Origin: Streptococcus sp. M334
GTDB lineage: Bacteria; Bacillota; Bacilli; Lactobacillales; Streptococcaceae
Reading direction: 5' to 3'
DNA: 64,000 nt
Assembly (NCBI RefSeq): GCF_000187745.1
Contig: NZ_GL732488.1
Coordinates: 51,025-115,024, forward strand
Part shown: positions 1 to 9,019 of the stretch, in pieces
Numbering within the stretch: the first letter of the stretch is position 1
Layout of the letters: every line of letters begins with the position of its first letter
Translations under genes and position numbers: made by a program
Notes under the pieces: generated by a model
What the model saw: the letters and a program-made list of their open reading frames with translations, nothing else
Database searches by the model: none
Told to the model about the DNA's origin: nothing

Positions 1-1
1 T

Positions 2-50
<49 letters not shown>

Positions 51-209
51 GCTTATTGTACCGTGTTTTTAGACTATGTATTATAAAAATTTAATATAAA
101 TAAAAAACAGATCTTACCTTTTGCTTCGGAAAAATCTGTCATTATTTTATTTTAAATGGTAGATTGCCTGTCCTTACATTTTATAGACAGCGGATTGATG
201 AAAGCTTAT

Positions 210-286
210 TATTGGGTAAAGAGTTTCTTCCAAAAAACTCCAACCACGGCTTGCGAATCCTATCTTTGCTGCTTTCTCTGTATTTT
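210..286 (-). pseudogene. Remnant of a second Rpn-family nuclease gene
   Basis: This stretch is a diverged copy of an internal part of the intact Rpn gene (about 645-733): both carry the same blocks around CTCCAACCA.GGCTTGCGAA and TTTCTCTGTATTTTT in the same order. The rest of the copy is missing, so it is a fragment of a duplicated gene. The remaining bases from 46 to 295 show no gene; a short hairpin near 108-140 (ACAGAT...ATCTGT) is the only other structure seen. Confidence 0.7.
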
Positions 287-295
287 TAGGCTTTA

Positions 296-1255
296 TTAAT
301 GATGGTCTTTCAATAGTGACTCAAATTCAGTGACAGTCATCCCCAACTGCTGACTGGCAATCTCAGGTGTCAGGATACCTTGACGAACCATATCTAGGAA
401 GGCAAAAAGTCTCCCTTCTTCCCTTCCTTCAACTTTACCTCGCTCCAGTCCCTGTTCTAAACCTTTTTCAAGACCCTCAGCTCGCCCACGTTCTAATCCT
501 TTTTCTTCAGCTTGTTCCAAGGCATAGTCCTGTGCTAACAAGGCTTGTTCTTCACGCATACGTAGTTGACTAAACATCTTCCTGTCCTCCTCGGACCAGC
601 TCTTATAGTCCAGCAGTTGGTCTGCCTGACTGATGGCTCGCTCAGGTTCTTGGGTAAAGGGTTTATTACCGAAAAACTCCAACCATGGCTTGCGAACCTC
701 GTCTTTGCTGGTTTCTCTGTATTTTTTTAGTTCCAAGAATGCCATCTTGACTAGATGGTTTTCTTGACCATTATTGGTGATAGTTAAAACCTCACCTGTC
801 GTGTCCTCTCGCATACTAAAGCTATGAAAAGCCAAATCATCTTGGAAGTAATTGCTGTCCACAATTGCGATAGCGTATACTGGTGCGATATGCTTGTAAC
901 TCTGGTGTGTATTGCCTTCTTGCTGGCGAATTTTTTCTAGATTTTGATTAACCTGACTACACAGATAAACCCACAAACGATTGATGAAAAAATTCTGATG
1001 ATGGACTTGTATTTCGATAATAACCTGAGTACCGTTATCCAATTCCGCCAAGACGTCTATACTTGTATAGAAATCCTGGGCCGAGTACGGCATGGAAGGT
1101 AAGACGTGAATGTTACTTCCCTCCAAAATAGTTACATTTTTTGCTGGTAAATCCAACATATCGCGGATAAATTGACAAGTGATTTCTGGATTGCTAAAAA
1201 TCTTCTTAGCAACCAAGTCATTAGTTGGGCTAATGCCCGGATGTCTGAGAATCAT
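296..1255 (-). CDS. Rpn-family recombination-promoting nuclease / PD-(D/E)XK transposase-like protein
   Basis: The 319-residue product belongs to the Rpn/YhgA-like family (PD-(D/E)XK nuclease fold, often annotated as putative transposase). The N-terminus PTNDLVAKKIF leads into the nuclease core DVLAELDNG...EIQVHH (about residues 66-86), which carries the Asp and the E-x-Q pair expected for metal-dependent cleavage. The C-terminal third is the usual charged Glu/Gly repeat (EKGLERGRAEGLEKGLEQG) typical of the family. It stands alone, and a decayed relative lies just downstream. Known members act in RecA-independent recombination in enterobacteria; the role in streptococci is not established. 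Confidence 0.85.
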   Translation of the reverse strand: MILRHPGISPTNDLVAKKIFSNPEITCQFIRDMLDLPAKNVTILEGSNIHVLPSMPYSAQDFYTSIDVLAELDNGTQVIIEIQVHHQNFFINRLWVYLCSQVNQNLEKIRQQEGNTHQSYKHIAPVYAIAIVDSNYFQDDLAFHSFSMREDTTGEVLTITNNGQENHLVKMAFLELKKYRETSKDEVRKPWLEFFGNKPFTQEPERAISQADQLLDYKSWSEEDRKMFSQLRMREEQALLAQDYALEQAEEKGLERGRAEGLEKGLEQGLERGKVEGREEGRLFAFLDMVRQGILTPEIASQQLGMTVTEFESLLKDHH

Positions 1256-1429
1256 CCATTTCCTCCTTTTATTATACCATAGTTTTAAATCTAACTTTAC
1301 TAGATTCTATTGTTCTATCTATTTATTCGGAAAAAGTAGAAAGAATAGAGAAAATTAGGAGAAATTTCAAACTATATTATTTATCTGAAAGCGAAGGACG
1401 CCCACCATAGATATTATAAACCTGATAAA

Positions 1430-1458
1430 AAACAAAAGAGCTAGCCTAAGCTAACTCT
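1430..1458 (-). terminator. Intrinsic terminator after tRNA-Leu
   Basis: On the minus strand AAGAGTTAGC pairs with GCTAGCTCTT around a short loop and is followed by a T-rich run. It lies just beyond the 3' end of the tRNA gene. Confidence 0.8.
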
Positions 1459-1465
1459 TATCCCA

Positions 1466-1551
1466 TGCGGAGAGAGGGACTTGAACCCTCACGACCTAAA
1501 GCGGTCACAGGATCCTTAGTCCTGCGCGTCTGCCAATTCCGCCATCCCCGC
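1466..1551 (-). tRNA. tRNA-Leu (anticodon AAG)
   Basis: The minus strand folds as a class II tRNA of 86 nt: the acceptor GCGGGGA pairs with TCTCCGC (one G-U), there is a long variable arm, the T-loop contains GGTTCAAGTCC, and the discriminator base is A. The anticodon stem CAGGA/TCCTG encloses the loop CTAAGGA, giving anticodon AAG, which reads CUU leucine codons. No CCA is encoded. Confidence 0.96.
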
Positions 1552-1631
1552 GTCGATTACTTTACTAGTATATCAACTTTTAGGATGCTTGTCAACACTT
1601 TTTTTCAAATTTTTTCATTTCATCAACCAAA

Positions 1632-2207
1632 TTACTCAGAAATTTCATTTAGCTTTTCATCTACTAACTTAGCCCCGAGTGTATTTTTGAAATGACCTAG
1701 AGCAAATTGATGATTTTCAGGCCAGATGGAAGCAACGGCTGGTTTAACAATCTCGATGTCATATCCTAGATTATAAGCATCTATAGCTGTATGTAGGACA
1801 CAGATATCCGTCAAGACACCTGTTAAGATAACTGTAGAAACGCGACGCTCTCTCAGACGGATATCCAAATCAGTCCCTGAAAATGCTGAGTAATGGCGTT
1901 TATCCATCCAAAAGACACGACTGTCTGAACCATGCTCTTGATAAAAGATCCCCAAATCTCCGTATAAATTGCGTCCACTAGTCCCAATCAAATTGTGAGG
2001 AGGAAATAATTTACTTTCTGGATGGAAACAATCGTTTTCTTCGTGAGCATCGATGGTAAAGAAGATATAGTCTCCACGTTCAAAAGCCAATCGAGTTACC
2101 TTGCTGATGGCATCTGAAATTGCCTGGGCTGGAGCACCTGCTGTCAATTTTCCACTATCAGCCACAAAATCTTCTGTATAATCAATCGAAATTAAAGCCT
2201 TAGTCAT
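1632..2207 (-). CDS. pncA: Nicotinamidase (isochorismatase family)
   Basis: PncA hydrolyses nicotinamide to nicotinate and ammonia in NAD salvage. The 191-residue protein shows the catalytic triad Asp9, Lys103 and Cys136 (in TGVLTDICVLH) and the metal ligands Asp53, His55 and His71, all at the positions reported for the pneumococcal enzyme. Its ATG overlaps the codY stop (TAATGA), so the two genes are translationally coupled. The same window encodes PnuC, a vitamin B3-type importer. Confidence 0.97.
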   Translation of the reverse strand: MTKALISIDYTEDFVADSGKLTAGAPAQAISDAISKVTRLAFERGDYIFFTIDAHEENDCFHPESKLFPPHNLIGTSGRNLYGDLGIFYQEHGSDSRVFWMDKRHYSAFSGTDLDIRLRERRVSTVILTGVLTDICVLHTAIDAYNLGYDIEIVKPAVASIWPENHQFALGHFKNTLGAKLVDEKLNEISE

Positions 2208-2995
2208 TAGTAATCTCTTTTCTTCACTTCTTCAAAAATATCTGTAATCAAGACCTTAAGATAGGTTCCCTTCATTCCAAGTGAGCGACTTTCAATAATC
2301 CCCGCAGACTCAAGTTTACGAAGGGCATTGACAATCACAGAACGGGTAATTCCGATACGGTCTGCAATAACAGACGCAGTTAACTGACCTTCATTTCCAT
2401 TTAATTCCCCTAAAATTGCTGAAACAGCACGGAGTTCGGAGTAAGATAGGGTATTAACCGCCATGGTGACAGCAGTACGGCGACGGATATTTTTCTCATC
2501 TTCCTCACGCTGGAAGTTAAGAAGTTGAATTCCAACAACGGTACTCGCAATCTCAACAAGAATCAAGTCCTCGTCTTCGAATTTTTTATCATTGCGCCAA
2601 ATAATTAAAGAACCAAGTCGAATCCCTGATACATGAATCGGTGCAATGGTCGTCAAACCATCTGGAAAGTCGGCACGACTTTCCACAGGGAAAATACTCA
2701 AATCATGATCAACTGTCAGATTGGCTTCTGTATCGTAAATCATGTTCGCACCTTGAATGTAGTCATCCGGGAAAATCTTAGTTTGGAAGAATTGCTCTAC
2801 ACGATCTGTATTGGTTTTGTAACGCATAAAATAACCAAGGAGACGTCCCTTGCTATTGACGATACAGGCGTTACAGTCAATAATATCTGCCAATTGACGG
2901 GTAATCGCATTGTATGGAAGTTCTTCCTGCAGCTGCTCCTCTGAGCGCTTCAGGATAGAAGTAATTTTTCTAGTTTTTTCTAATAAATGTGCCAT
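2207..2995 (-). CDS. codY: GTP- and branched-chain-amino-acid-sensing repressor CodY
   Basis: The 262-residue product has the CodY N-terminal GAF ligand domain (about residues 1-155) and a C-terminal winged helix (about 180-255) with the recognition region [24 protein letters not shown]. CodY represses amino-acid biosynthesis and transport genes when branched-chain amino acids are plentiful. The Shine-Dalgarno GAGGTGAAAA precedes the ATG. It is transcribed together with pncA. A near-consensus CodY box lies upstream, which suggests autoregulation. Confidence 0.98.
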   Translation of the reverse strand: MAHLLEKTRKITSILKRSEEQLQEELPYNAITRQLADIIDCNACIVNSKGRLLGYFMRYKTNTDRVEQFFQTKIFPDDYIQGANMIYDTEANLTVDHDLSIFPVESRADFPDGLTTIAPIHVSGIRLGSLIIWRNDKKFEDEDLILVEIASTVVGIQLLNFQREEDEKNIRRRTAVTMAVNTLSYSELRAVSAILGELNGNEGQLTASVIADRIGITRSVIVNALRKLESAGIIESRSLGMKGTYLKVLITDIFEEVKKRDY

Positions 2996-3051
2996 TTTTC
3001 ACCTCGAATTTAATCGCTATCATTATAACATAAACAGCTTGAATTTTCAAT

Positions 3052-3066
3052 TATTATCTGAAAATT
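3052..3066. promoter_or_regulatory. Candidate CodY box upstream of codY
   Basis: TATTATCTGAAAATT matches the CodY consensus AATTTTCWGAAAATT at 13 of 15 positions and lies 57 bp before the codY start. It is supported by consensus matching only. Confidence 0.5.
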
Positions 3067-3221
3067 GCTTATTTAATTGCAATTTGAAAAAACAAGAATA
3101 TTTTTAATTAAATTGCTTCTTTTCTATTGACAAACTCCCTATTTTTGTCTATCATAACATTACAAGAAGATAATATAGCTATTTTATATATCTTTCTTTT
3201 TCCATTCGGTCTCCTTATATA

Positions 3222-3250
3222 AAAAAGCGATTCATTTGAACCGCTTTTCT
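3222..3250 (-). terminator. Intrinsic terminator of the DEAD-box helicase gene
   Basis: On the minus strand AAGCGGTTC pairs with GAATCGCTT and is followed by TTTTTT, directly at the 3' end of the helicase gene. Confidence 0.75.
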
Positions 3251-4824
3251 TATTTATCGCCCTTGTTTCGAATAACAAAGCCTGTTTTCTTTTCGCTTGA
3301 AGTAGTGCGTGGTTTTTTATTATCCTTACGGTAACGTTTTTCCTTATCAAAACGATCATTTCCACGACTTCCTTTTTTGAAATCATCACGACGACCATTG
3401 CCACGGCGATCACGGTCTCGACGGTCGTCCCCACGACGGCCTCCACGACCTCCCTTAACTTTACCACCGAATCCATTACCTGATGGTTTAAATGGCAGTG
3501 GTTTTTCACGTGCAATCTCCACTTCTGGAAGGCTATCCGGGTCTTGAACAGTCAGACTCAAGATATACATTGCCAATTCTTCTGGAGTAAATTCGGCAGC
3601 TAGCTTACGAGCATCCTTACCAAATTTCTCAAAGTTGGCACGGATAGTCTCATCTGCAAAATCACGTTCGATTTTCTTGAGAGCTACGTGTTTTTTTGCT
3701 TGGAAGGCTTCTTCTGCACTTGCAGGTTTGAGACCTTTCATGCGTTTCTTAGTCAAATTCTCAATGATTTGGAGGTAGCCCATTTCATTTGGTGATACGA
3801 AAGTAATCGACTGACCTGACTTACCAGCACGACCTGTACGACCGATACGGTGAACATAACTTTCAGGATCTTGTGGAATATCGTAGTTATAGACATGGGT
3901 CACACCTGAAATATCCAACCCACGCGCTGCAACGTCTGTCGCAACCAAAACATCAAGATTGCCATTTTTAAAGTCACGAAGGACACGAAGACGTTTGTTT
4001 TGGTCTAGGTCGCCATGAATTCCTTCTGCACGGAAGCCACGGATTTTTAAACCACGAGTCAATTCATCTACACGGCGTTTGGTACGACCAAATACAATAG
4101 CAAGTTCTGGTTGTTCTACATCCATAAGACGAGTCATGGTGTCAAATTTTTCTTGTTCTTTAACTCGGATATAGTATTGGTCAACCAATTCTGTTGTCAA
4201 TTCCTTAGCCGCAATCTTCACATGCTCAGGTTCTTTCATAAACTGAACACCGATACGTTTGATGGCATCTGGCATAGTTGCTGAGAAAAGTAAGGTTTGA
4301 CGACTTTCAGGGACACGAGAAATGATCGCTTCGATGTCTTCAAGGAAACCCATGTTGAGCATTTCATCCGCTTCATCAAGGATAAGCGTTTCAATATCTT
4401 GTAATTTCAAGGCCTTGCGTTTAATCAAGTCCAAGAGGCGACCAGGTGTTCCCACCACGATATGGGCACCAGATTTAAGAGCCTTAATTTGTTTTTCAAT
4501 ACTTGATCCGCCATATACTGAACGGACTTTGACTCCCTTACTACGACCAAAGCGGAAGAGTTCTTCTTGACTTTGGACAGCTAGTTCACGAGTTGGAGCG
4601 ATAACCAAAGCTTGGATGGTCGCTTCTTCTGTACGGATTTTTTCAAGGGTAGGCAAGCCAAAGGCTGCAGTTTTTCCTGTACCAGTCTGAGCTTGACCGA
4701 TCACATCCTTGCCTTCAAGGGCCAAAGGAATGGTTTGTTCTTGGATAGGACTGGCTTCTACAAAACCAGCTCTTTCAATCTCTGCTAGCAAATCAGCAGA
4801 CAAGTTTAATTCATTAAATTTCAC
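3250..4824 (-). CDS. cshA: DEAD-box ATP-dependent RNA helicase (CshA-like)
   Basis: The 524-residue protein contains the full helicase core: Q-motif (FVEASPIQEQTIP), motif I AQTGTGKT, GG/TPGR, motif II DEAD, motif III SAT and motif VI HRIGRTGRAG. After about residue 375 there is a family-typical C-terminal region ending in an Arg/Gly/Asp-rich tail that binds RNA. CshA-type helicases work in mRNA decay, ribosome assembly and cold growth. The start codon is GTG (reading KFNELNLSADL) with a weak AGAAAGAAG ribosome site. A hairpin at 4843-4859 lies in the 5' leader. Confidence 0.93.
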   Translation of the reverse strand: MKFNELNLSADLLAEIERAGFVEASPIQEQTIPLALEGKDVIGQAQTGTGKTAAFGLPTLEKIRTEEATIQALVIAPTRELAVQSQEELFRFGRSKGVKVRSVYGGSSIEKQIKALKSGAHIVVGTPGRLLDLIKRKALKLQDIETLILDEADEMLNMGFLEDIEAIISRVPESRQTLLFSATMPDAIKRIGVQFMKEPEHVKIAAKELTTELVDQYYIRVKEQEKFDTMTRLMDVEQPELAIVFGRTKRRVDELTRGLKIRGFRAEGIHGDLDQNKRLRVLRDFKNGNLDVLVATDVAARGLDISGVTHVYNYDIPQDPESYVHRIGRTGRAGKSGQSITFVSPNEMGYLQIIENLTKKRMKGLKPASAEEAFQAKKHVALKKIERDFADETIRANFEKFGKDARKLAAEFTPEELAMYILSLTVQDPDSLPEVEIAREKPLPFKPSGNGFGGKVKGGRGGRRGDDRRDRDRRGNGRRDDFKKGSRGNDRFDKEKRYRKDNKKPRTTSSEKKTGFVIRNKGDK

Positions 4825-5153
4825 GTTATTCTTCTTTCTAAAGGTGGTGCGAAGCCACCCTATAGGGCTTAGTTTATACTTTTCTTTTTATGACGTATTT
4901 TCATATACTGGATACAAAATCGTGTTGCTTCTTTTCCACAAAAGAAAAGTACTGTTTCCTTTGCAACCTATCTAGTATAACACAAGAGAGAAGCAAAAGA
5001 TAGTTAAATTCGTCGATAAAGTCATGTAAACGATTTTTCTAAGAAAACAAGGGCAAAATTTCCACTTTTTCATAAACTTTTTTAAAGCGTAGCAGAATTG
5101 TGCAAAAGTTTTTTTCTTGTGCTAGAATGAAATGCGAATAGGAGGAACTCTAA
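4825..5153. other. Intergenic region between divergent cshA and RclA-like genes
   Basis: This 329-bp spacer contains no supported gene. It carries a short stable hairpin close to the helicase start (GGTGG TGCGAAG CCACC, 4843-4859) that could be a 5' UTR element of the minus-strand helicase mRNA. It also holds the rightward promoter described next. Confidence 0.6.
5095..5128 (+). promoter_or_regulatory. Promoter of the RclA-like gene
   Basis: An extended -10 element TGCTAGAAT (5120-5128) is visible; the TTGTGC further upstream is at a long 19-bp spacing. The GGAGGAA ribosome site at 5141-5147 follows. Confidence 0.5.
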
Positions 5154-6470
5154 ATGTTAACTTATGATTTAATCGTTATCGGATTTGGTAAAGCTGGTAA
5201 AACACTAGCAGGTAAATTGGCTTCAGCTGGCAAAAAAGTTGCCCTTGTTGAACGTAGTAAAGCTATGTATGGTGGAACTTGTATCAACATTGGTTGTATC
5301 CCAACTAAAACTTTGCTAGTTGCTGCTGAGAAAGACTTGTCTTTTGAAGAAGTGATTGCTACCAAAAACACGATCACTGGTCGCCTCAACGGTAAAAACT
5401 ATGCGACTGTTGCTGGTACAGGCGTGGACATCTTTGATGCGGAAGCTCACTTCCTTTCAAATAAAGTCATCGAGATCCAAGCTGGTGATGAAAAGAAAGA
5501 ACTGACTGCTGAAACAATCGTCATCAACACTGGTGCTGTTTCAAACATCTTGCCAATCCCTGGACTTGCTACAAGCAAAAACGTCTTTGACTCAACAGGT
5601 ATCCAAAACTTGGACAAATTGCCTGAAAACCTTGGAGTCCTTGGTGGTGGAAATATCGGTCTTGAATTTGCCGGCCTTTACAACAAACTTGGAAGCAAGG
5701 TTACAGTTCTAGATGCCTTGGATACTTTCCTACCTCGTGCAGAACCTTCCATCGCAGCTCTTGCTAAACAATACATGGAAGAAGACGGTATTGAATTGCT
5801 TCAAAACATCCGTACTACTGAAATCAAAAACGACGGTGACCAAGTGCTTGTCGTAACTGAAAACGAAACTTACCGTTTCGATGCCCTTCTCTACGCAACT
5901 GGACGCAAACCAAATGTAGAACCACTTCAACTTGAAAATACAGATATTGAACTTACTGAACGTGGTGCTATTAAAGTAGACAAACATTGTCAAACAAACG
6001 TTCCTGGTGTCTTTGCAGTTGGAGATGTCAACGGTGGCCTTCAATTTACTTACATTTCACTTGATGACTTCCGTGTTGTTTACAGCTACCTTGCTGGAGA
6101 TGGCAGCTACACACTTGAAGACCGTCTCAATGTACCAAACACCATGTTTATCACACCTGCACTTTCACAAGTTGGTTTGACTGAAAGCCAAGCGGCTGAT
6201 TTGAAACTTCCATACTCCGTTAAGGAAATCCCTGTTGCAGCAATGCCTCGTGGTCACGTAAACGGAGACCTTCGCGGAGCCTTCAAAGCTGTGGTTAATA
6301 CTGAAACAAAAGAAATTCTTGGAGCAAGCATCTTCTCAGAAGGTTCTCAAGAAATCATCAACATCATCACTGTTGCTATGGACAACAAGATTCCTTACAC
6401 TTACTTCACAAAACAAATCTTCACTCACCCAACCTTGGCTGAGAACTTGAATGACTTGTTTGCGATTTAA
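5154..6470 (+). CDS. Pyridine nucleotide-disulfide oxidoreductase, RclA-like
   Basis: The 438-residue flavoprotein starts with the FAD-binding GFGKAGKTLAG motif. It carries the redox-active pair in GGTCINIGCIPTK (Cys-x4-Cys, about residues 43-48), an NAD(P)H-binding GGGNIGLEFAG and the FAD motif ATGRKPN...VPGVFAVGDV. The C-terminal HPTLAE provides the His/Glu pair of the class. It is not a lipoamide or glutathione reductase by context; the closest recognisable type is RclA/YkgC, known in E. coli for tolerance to reactive chlorine and copper reduction. It is monocistronic between its own promoter and a terminator. Confidence 0.85.
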   Translation: MLTYDLIVIGFGKAGKTLAGKLASAGKKVALVERSKAMYGGTCINIGCIPTKTLLVAAEKDLSFEEVIATKNTITGRLNGKNYATVAGTGVDIFDAEAHFLSNKVIEIQAGDEKKELTAETIVINTGAVSNILPIPGLATSKNVFDSTGIQNLDKLPENLGVLGGGNIGLEFAGLYNKLGSKVTVLDALDTFLPRAEPSIAALAKQYMEEDGIELLQNIRTTEIKNDGDQVLVVTENETYRFDALLYATGRKPNVEPLQLENTDIELTERGAIKVDKHCQTNVPGVFAVGDVNGGLQFTYISLDDFRVVYSYLAGDGSYTLEDRLNVPNTMFITPALSQVGLTESQAADLKLPYSVKEIPVAAMPRGHVNGDLRGAFKAVVNTETKEILGASIFSEGSQEIINIITVAMDNKIPYTYFTKQIFTHPTLAENLNDLFAI

Positions 6471-6490
6471 GTTGAGATTTAATCGTATCG

Positions 6491-6516
6491 AACAGCCCTC
6501 TGAGGGCTGTTTTCAT
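6491..6516 (+). terminator. Intrinsic terminator
   Basis: AACAGCCCT pairs perfectly with AGGGCTGTT around a CTG loop and is followed by TTTC, 20 bp after the oxidoreductase stop. Confidence 0.85.
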
Positions 6517-6530
6517 TTCTGCGAAATCTC

Positions 6531-6727
6531 ATACTCTTCGAAAATCTCTTCAAACCACGTCAGCTTCACCTTGCCGTATATATATGTGACTGACTTCGTC
6601 AGTCTTATCTACAACCTCAAAACAGTGTTTTGAGCTGACTTCGTCAGTTCTATCTGCAACCTCAAAACAGTATTTTGAGCAACCTGCGGCTAGCTTCCTC
6701 GTTTGCTCTTTGATTTTCATTGAGTAT
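6531..6727 (+). repeat. BOX element (A1B2C1)
   Basis: The sequence has a boxA start (ATACTCTTCGAAAATCTC), two boxB-like blocks (GACTTCGTCAGT...CAAAACAGTxTTTTGAG) and a boxC end (GCGGCTAGCTTCC...TTTTCATTGAGTAT). This is the dispersed pneumococcal BOX repeat, on the plus strand. Confidence 0.95.
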
Positions 6728-6751
6728 CAAATCTGTCTTTTCCCTCTTTTA

Positions 6752-6760
6752 TGATATAAT
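6752..6760 (+). promoter_or_regulatory. Extended -10 promoter giving a leaderless murT transcript
   Basis: TGATATAAT is a perfect extended -10 box that ends only 6 nt before the murT ATG. Transcription would begin at or next to the start codon, and no Shine-Dalgarno sequence is present. Confidence 0.75.
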
Positions 6761-6766
6761 AGAAAC

Positions 6767-8110
6767 ATGAACTTAAAAACTACTTTGGGCCTCCTAGCTG
6801 GGCGTTCTTCCCACTTCGTTTTAAGTCGTCTTGGCCGTGGAAGTACGCTCCCAGGAAAACTCGCCCTTCAATTTGATAAAGATATTTTACAAAACCTAGC
6901 TAAGAACTACGAGATTGTCGTGGTCACTGGAACCAACGGAAAAACCTTGACAACTGCCCTCACTGTCGGCATTTTAAAAGAGGTTTATGGTCAAGTTCTG
7001 ACCAACCCAAGTGGTGCCAACATGATTACAGGGATCGCAACGACCTTCTTGACTGCCAAATCGTCTAAAACTGGTAAAAATATTGCCGTTCTCGAAATTG
7101 ACGAAGCCAGTCTATCTCGTATCTGTGACTATATCCAGCCAAGTCTTTTTGTCATTACTAATATTTTCCGTGACCAGATGGACCGCTATGGTGAGATTTA
7201 CACAACTTACAAGATGATTTTGGATGCTATTCGTAAGGTGCCTACTGCCACTGTTCTCCTTAATGGAGACAGTCCACTTTTCTACAAGCCAGCTATTCCA
7301 AATCCTGTACAGTATTTTGGTTTTGACTTGGAAAAAGGGCCAGCCCAACTAGCTCACTATAATACCGAAGGAATCCTCTGCCCTGACTGCCAAGGAATCC
7401 TCAAATATGAGCACAATACCTATGCAAACTTGGGTGCCTATATCTGTGAAGGTTGCGAATGTAAACGTCCTGAATTAGACTATCGCTTGACAGAATTGGT
7501 TGAGTTAACCAACAATCGATCTCGCTTTGTCATTGACGGCCAAGAATACGGTATTCAAATCGGTGGTCTCTACAATATCTACAACGCTCTAGCTGCTGTG
7601 GCCATCGCCCGTTTCCTCGGTGCAGATTCACAACTCATCAAGCAGGGATTTGATAAGAGCCGTGCTGTCTTTGGACGCCAAGAAACCTTCCATATCGGTG
7701 ATAAAGAATGTACCCTTGTCCTCATTAAAAATCCAGTCGGTGCGACCCAAGCTATCGAAATGATCAAACTAGCACCTTATCCATTTAGTCTATCTGTCCT
7801 CCTTAATGCCAACTATGCTGATGGGATTGATACTAGCTGGATCTGGGATGCTGACTTTGAACAAATCACTGACATGGACATCCCTGAAATCAACGCTGGC
7901 GGTGTTCGTCATTCTGAAATCGCTCGTCGTCTACGAGTAACAGGCTACCCAGCTGATAAAATCACTGAAACAAGCAATCTGGAACAAGTTCTTAAGACCA
8001 TTGAAAATCAAGACTGCAAGCATGCCTATATCCTGGCTACCTATACTGCTATGCTTGAATTCCGCGAACTGCTGGCTAGTCGTCAGATTGTTAGAAAGGA
8101 GATGAACTAA
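6767..8110 (+). CDS. murT: Lipid II isoglutaminyl synthase, Mur-ligase-like subunit MurT
   Basis: MurT with GatD amidates the alpha-carboxyl of D-glutamate in lipid II to D-isoglutamine, a step needed for peptidoglycan cross-linking. The 447-residue protein has the Mur ligase ATP loop [12 protein letters not shown] (about residue 52) and a central ribbon of four cysteines (CPDCQG...CEGCEC). The C-terminal DUF1727 region, which contacts GatD, is also present. The start codon is 6 nt after a perfect -10 box, so the message is probably leaderless. The stop and the gatD ATG lie within one base of each other. Confidence 0.96.
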   Translation: MNLKTTLGLLAGRSSHFVLSRLGRGSTLPGKLALQFDKDILQNLAKNYEIVVVTGTNGKTLTTALTVGILKEVYGQVLTNPSGANMITGIATTFLTAKSSKTGKNIAVLEIDEASLSRICDYIQPSLFVITNIFRDQMDRYGEIYTTYKMILDAIRKVPTATVLLNGDSPLFYKPAIPNPVQYFGFDLEKGPAQLAHYNTEGILCPDCQGILKYEHNTYANLGAYICEGCECKRPELDYRLTELVELTNNRSRFVIDGQEYGIQIGGLYNIYNALAAVAIARFLGADSQLIKQGFDKSRAVFGRQETFHIGDKECTLVLIKNPVGATQAIEMIKLAPYPFSLSVLLNANYADGIDTSWIWDADFEQITDMDIPEINAGGVRHSEIARRLRVTGYPADKITETSNLEQVLKTIENQDCKHAYILATYTAMLEFRELLASRQIVRKEMN

Positions 8111-8892
8111 TGGTTTATACTTCACTTTCCTCAAAAGCTGGCAATTACCCCTATCAGCTCAACATTGCCCACCTCTACGGAAACCTCATGAATACCTATG
8201 GGGACAATGGAAACATCCTCATGCTCAAGTATGTGGCTGAAAAACTGGGAGCCCATGTGACCGTTGACATCGTTTCACTTCATGATGATTTTGATGAAAA
8301 TCACTACGACATCGCCTTTTTCGGTGGCGGTCAAGACTTTGAACAAAGTATCATTGCAGACGACCTACCTGCTAAAAAAGAGAGCATTGACAACTACATC
8401 CAAAACGACGGTGTGGTTCTAGCTATCTGCGGTGGTTTCCAACTATTGGGTCAATATTATATTGAAGCTTCAGGCAAACGCATAGAAGGACTAGGGGTCA
8501 TGGGACATTATACGCTCAATCAGACCAACAACCGTTTTATCGGGGACATCAAGATTCACAATGAAGATTTCGATGAAACCTACTATGGATTTGAAAACCA
8601 CCAAGGACGTACCTTCCTCTCAGATGACCAAAAACCGCTGGGACAGGTGGTCTATGGAAATGGAAATAACGAAGAAAAGGTCGGCGAAGGGGTTCATTAT
8701 AAGAATGTCTTTGGTTCTTACTTCCACGGGCCTATCCTCTCTCGTAATGCCAATCTAGCTTATCGCCTAGTCACTACTGCCCTCAAGAAAAAATATGGTC
8801 AGGACATTCAACTCCCTGCCTATGAGGACATTCTCAGCCAAGAAATCGCTGAAGAATACAGCGACGTCAAAAGCAAGGCTGACTTTTCTTAA
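8110..8892 (+). CDS. gatD: Lipid II isoglutaminyl synthase, glutamine amidotransferase subunit GatD
   Basis: GatD releases ammonia from glutamine for MurT. The 260-residue class I amidotransferase-like protein shows the nucleophile Cys107 in [11 protein letters not shown] and the histidine in [11 protein letters not shown], which match the GatD catalytic pair. The gene directly follows murT with overlapping stop and start, and a terminator follows. Confidence 0.96.
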   Translation: MVYTSLSSKAGNYPYQLNIAHLYGNLMNTYGDNGNILMLKYVAEKLGAHVTVDIVSLHDDFDENHYDIAFFGGGQDFEQSIIADDLPAKKESIDNYIQNDGVVLAICGGFQLLGQYYIEASGKRIEGLGVMGHYTLNQTNNRFIGDIKIHNEDFDETYYGFENHQGRTFLSDDQKPLGQVVYGNGNNEEKVGEGVHYKNVFGSYFHGPILSRNANLAYRLVTTALKKKYGQDIQLPAYEDILSQEIAEEYSDVKSKADFS

Positions 8893-8910
8893 AACAAGGA
8901 AAACCATATC

Positions 8911-8943
8911 AAAGAGCTCCGTTATCTTGTCGGAGTTCTTTTT
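8911..8943 (+). terminator. Intrinsic terminator of murT-gatD
   Basis: GAGCTCCG and CGGAGTTC pair around a 9-nt loop and are followed by TTTTT. Confidence 0.85.
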
Positions 8944-9019
8944 ACCTATTCTTTTACCCTTCTCCCTTGCATTTTCTCTCTTTTTTTGCCAAAATAGAGG
9001 GGTAGAAAGAAGGTAGCAT

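Noticed and set aside
3108..3515. 135-codon open frame on the minus strand
   Set aside because: It overlaps the Arg/Gly-rich end of the helicase in another frame and has low-complexity composition; a shadow.
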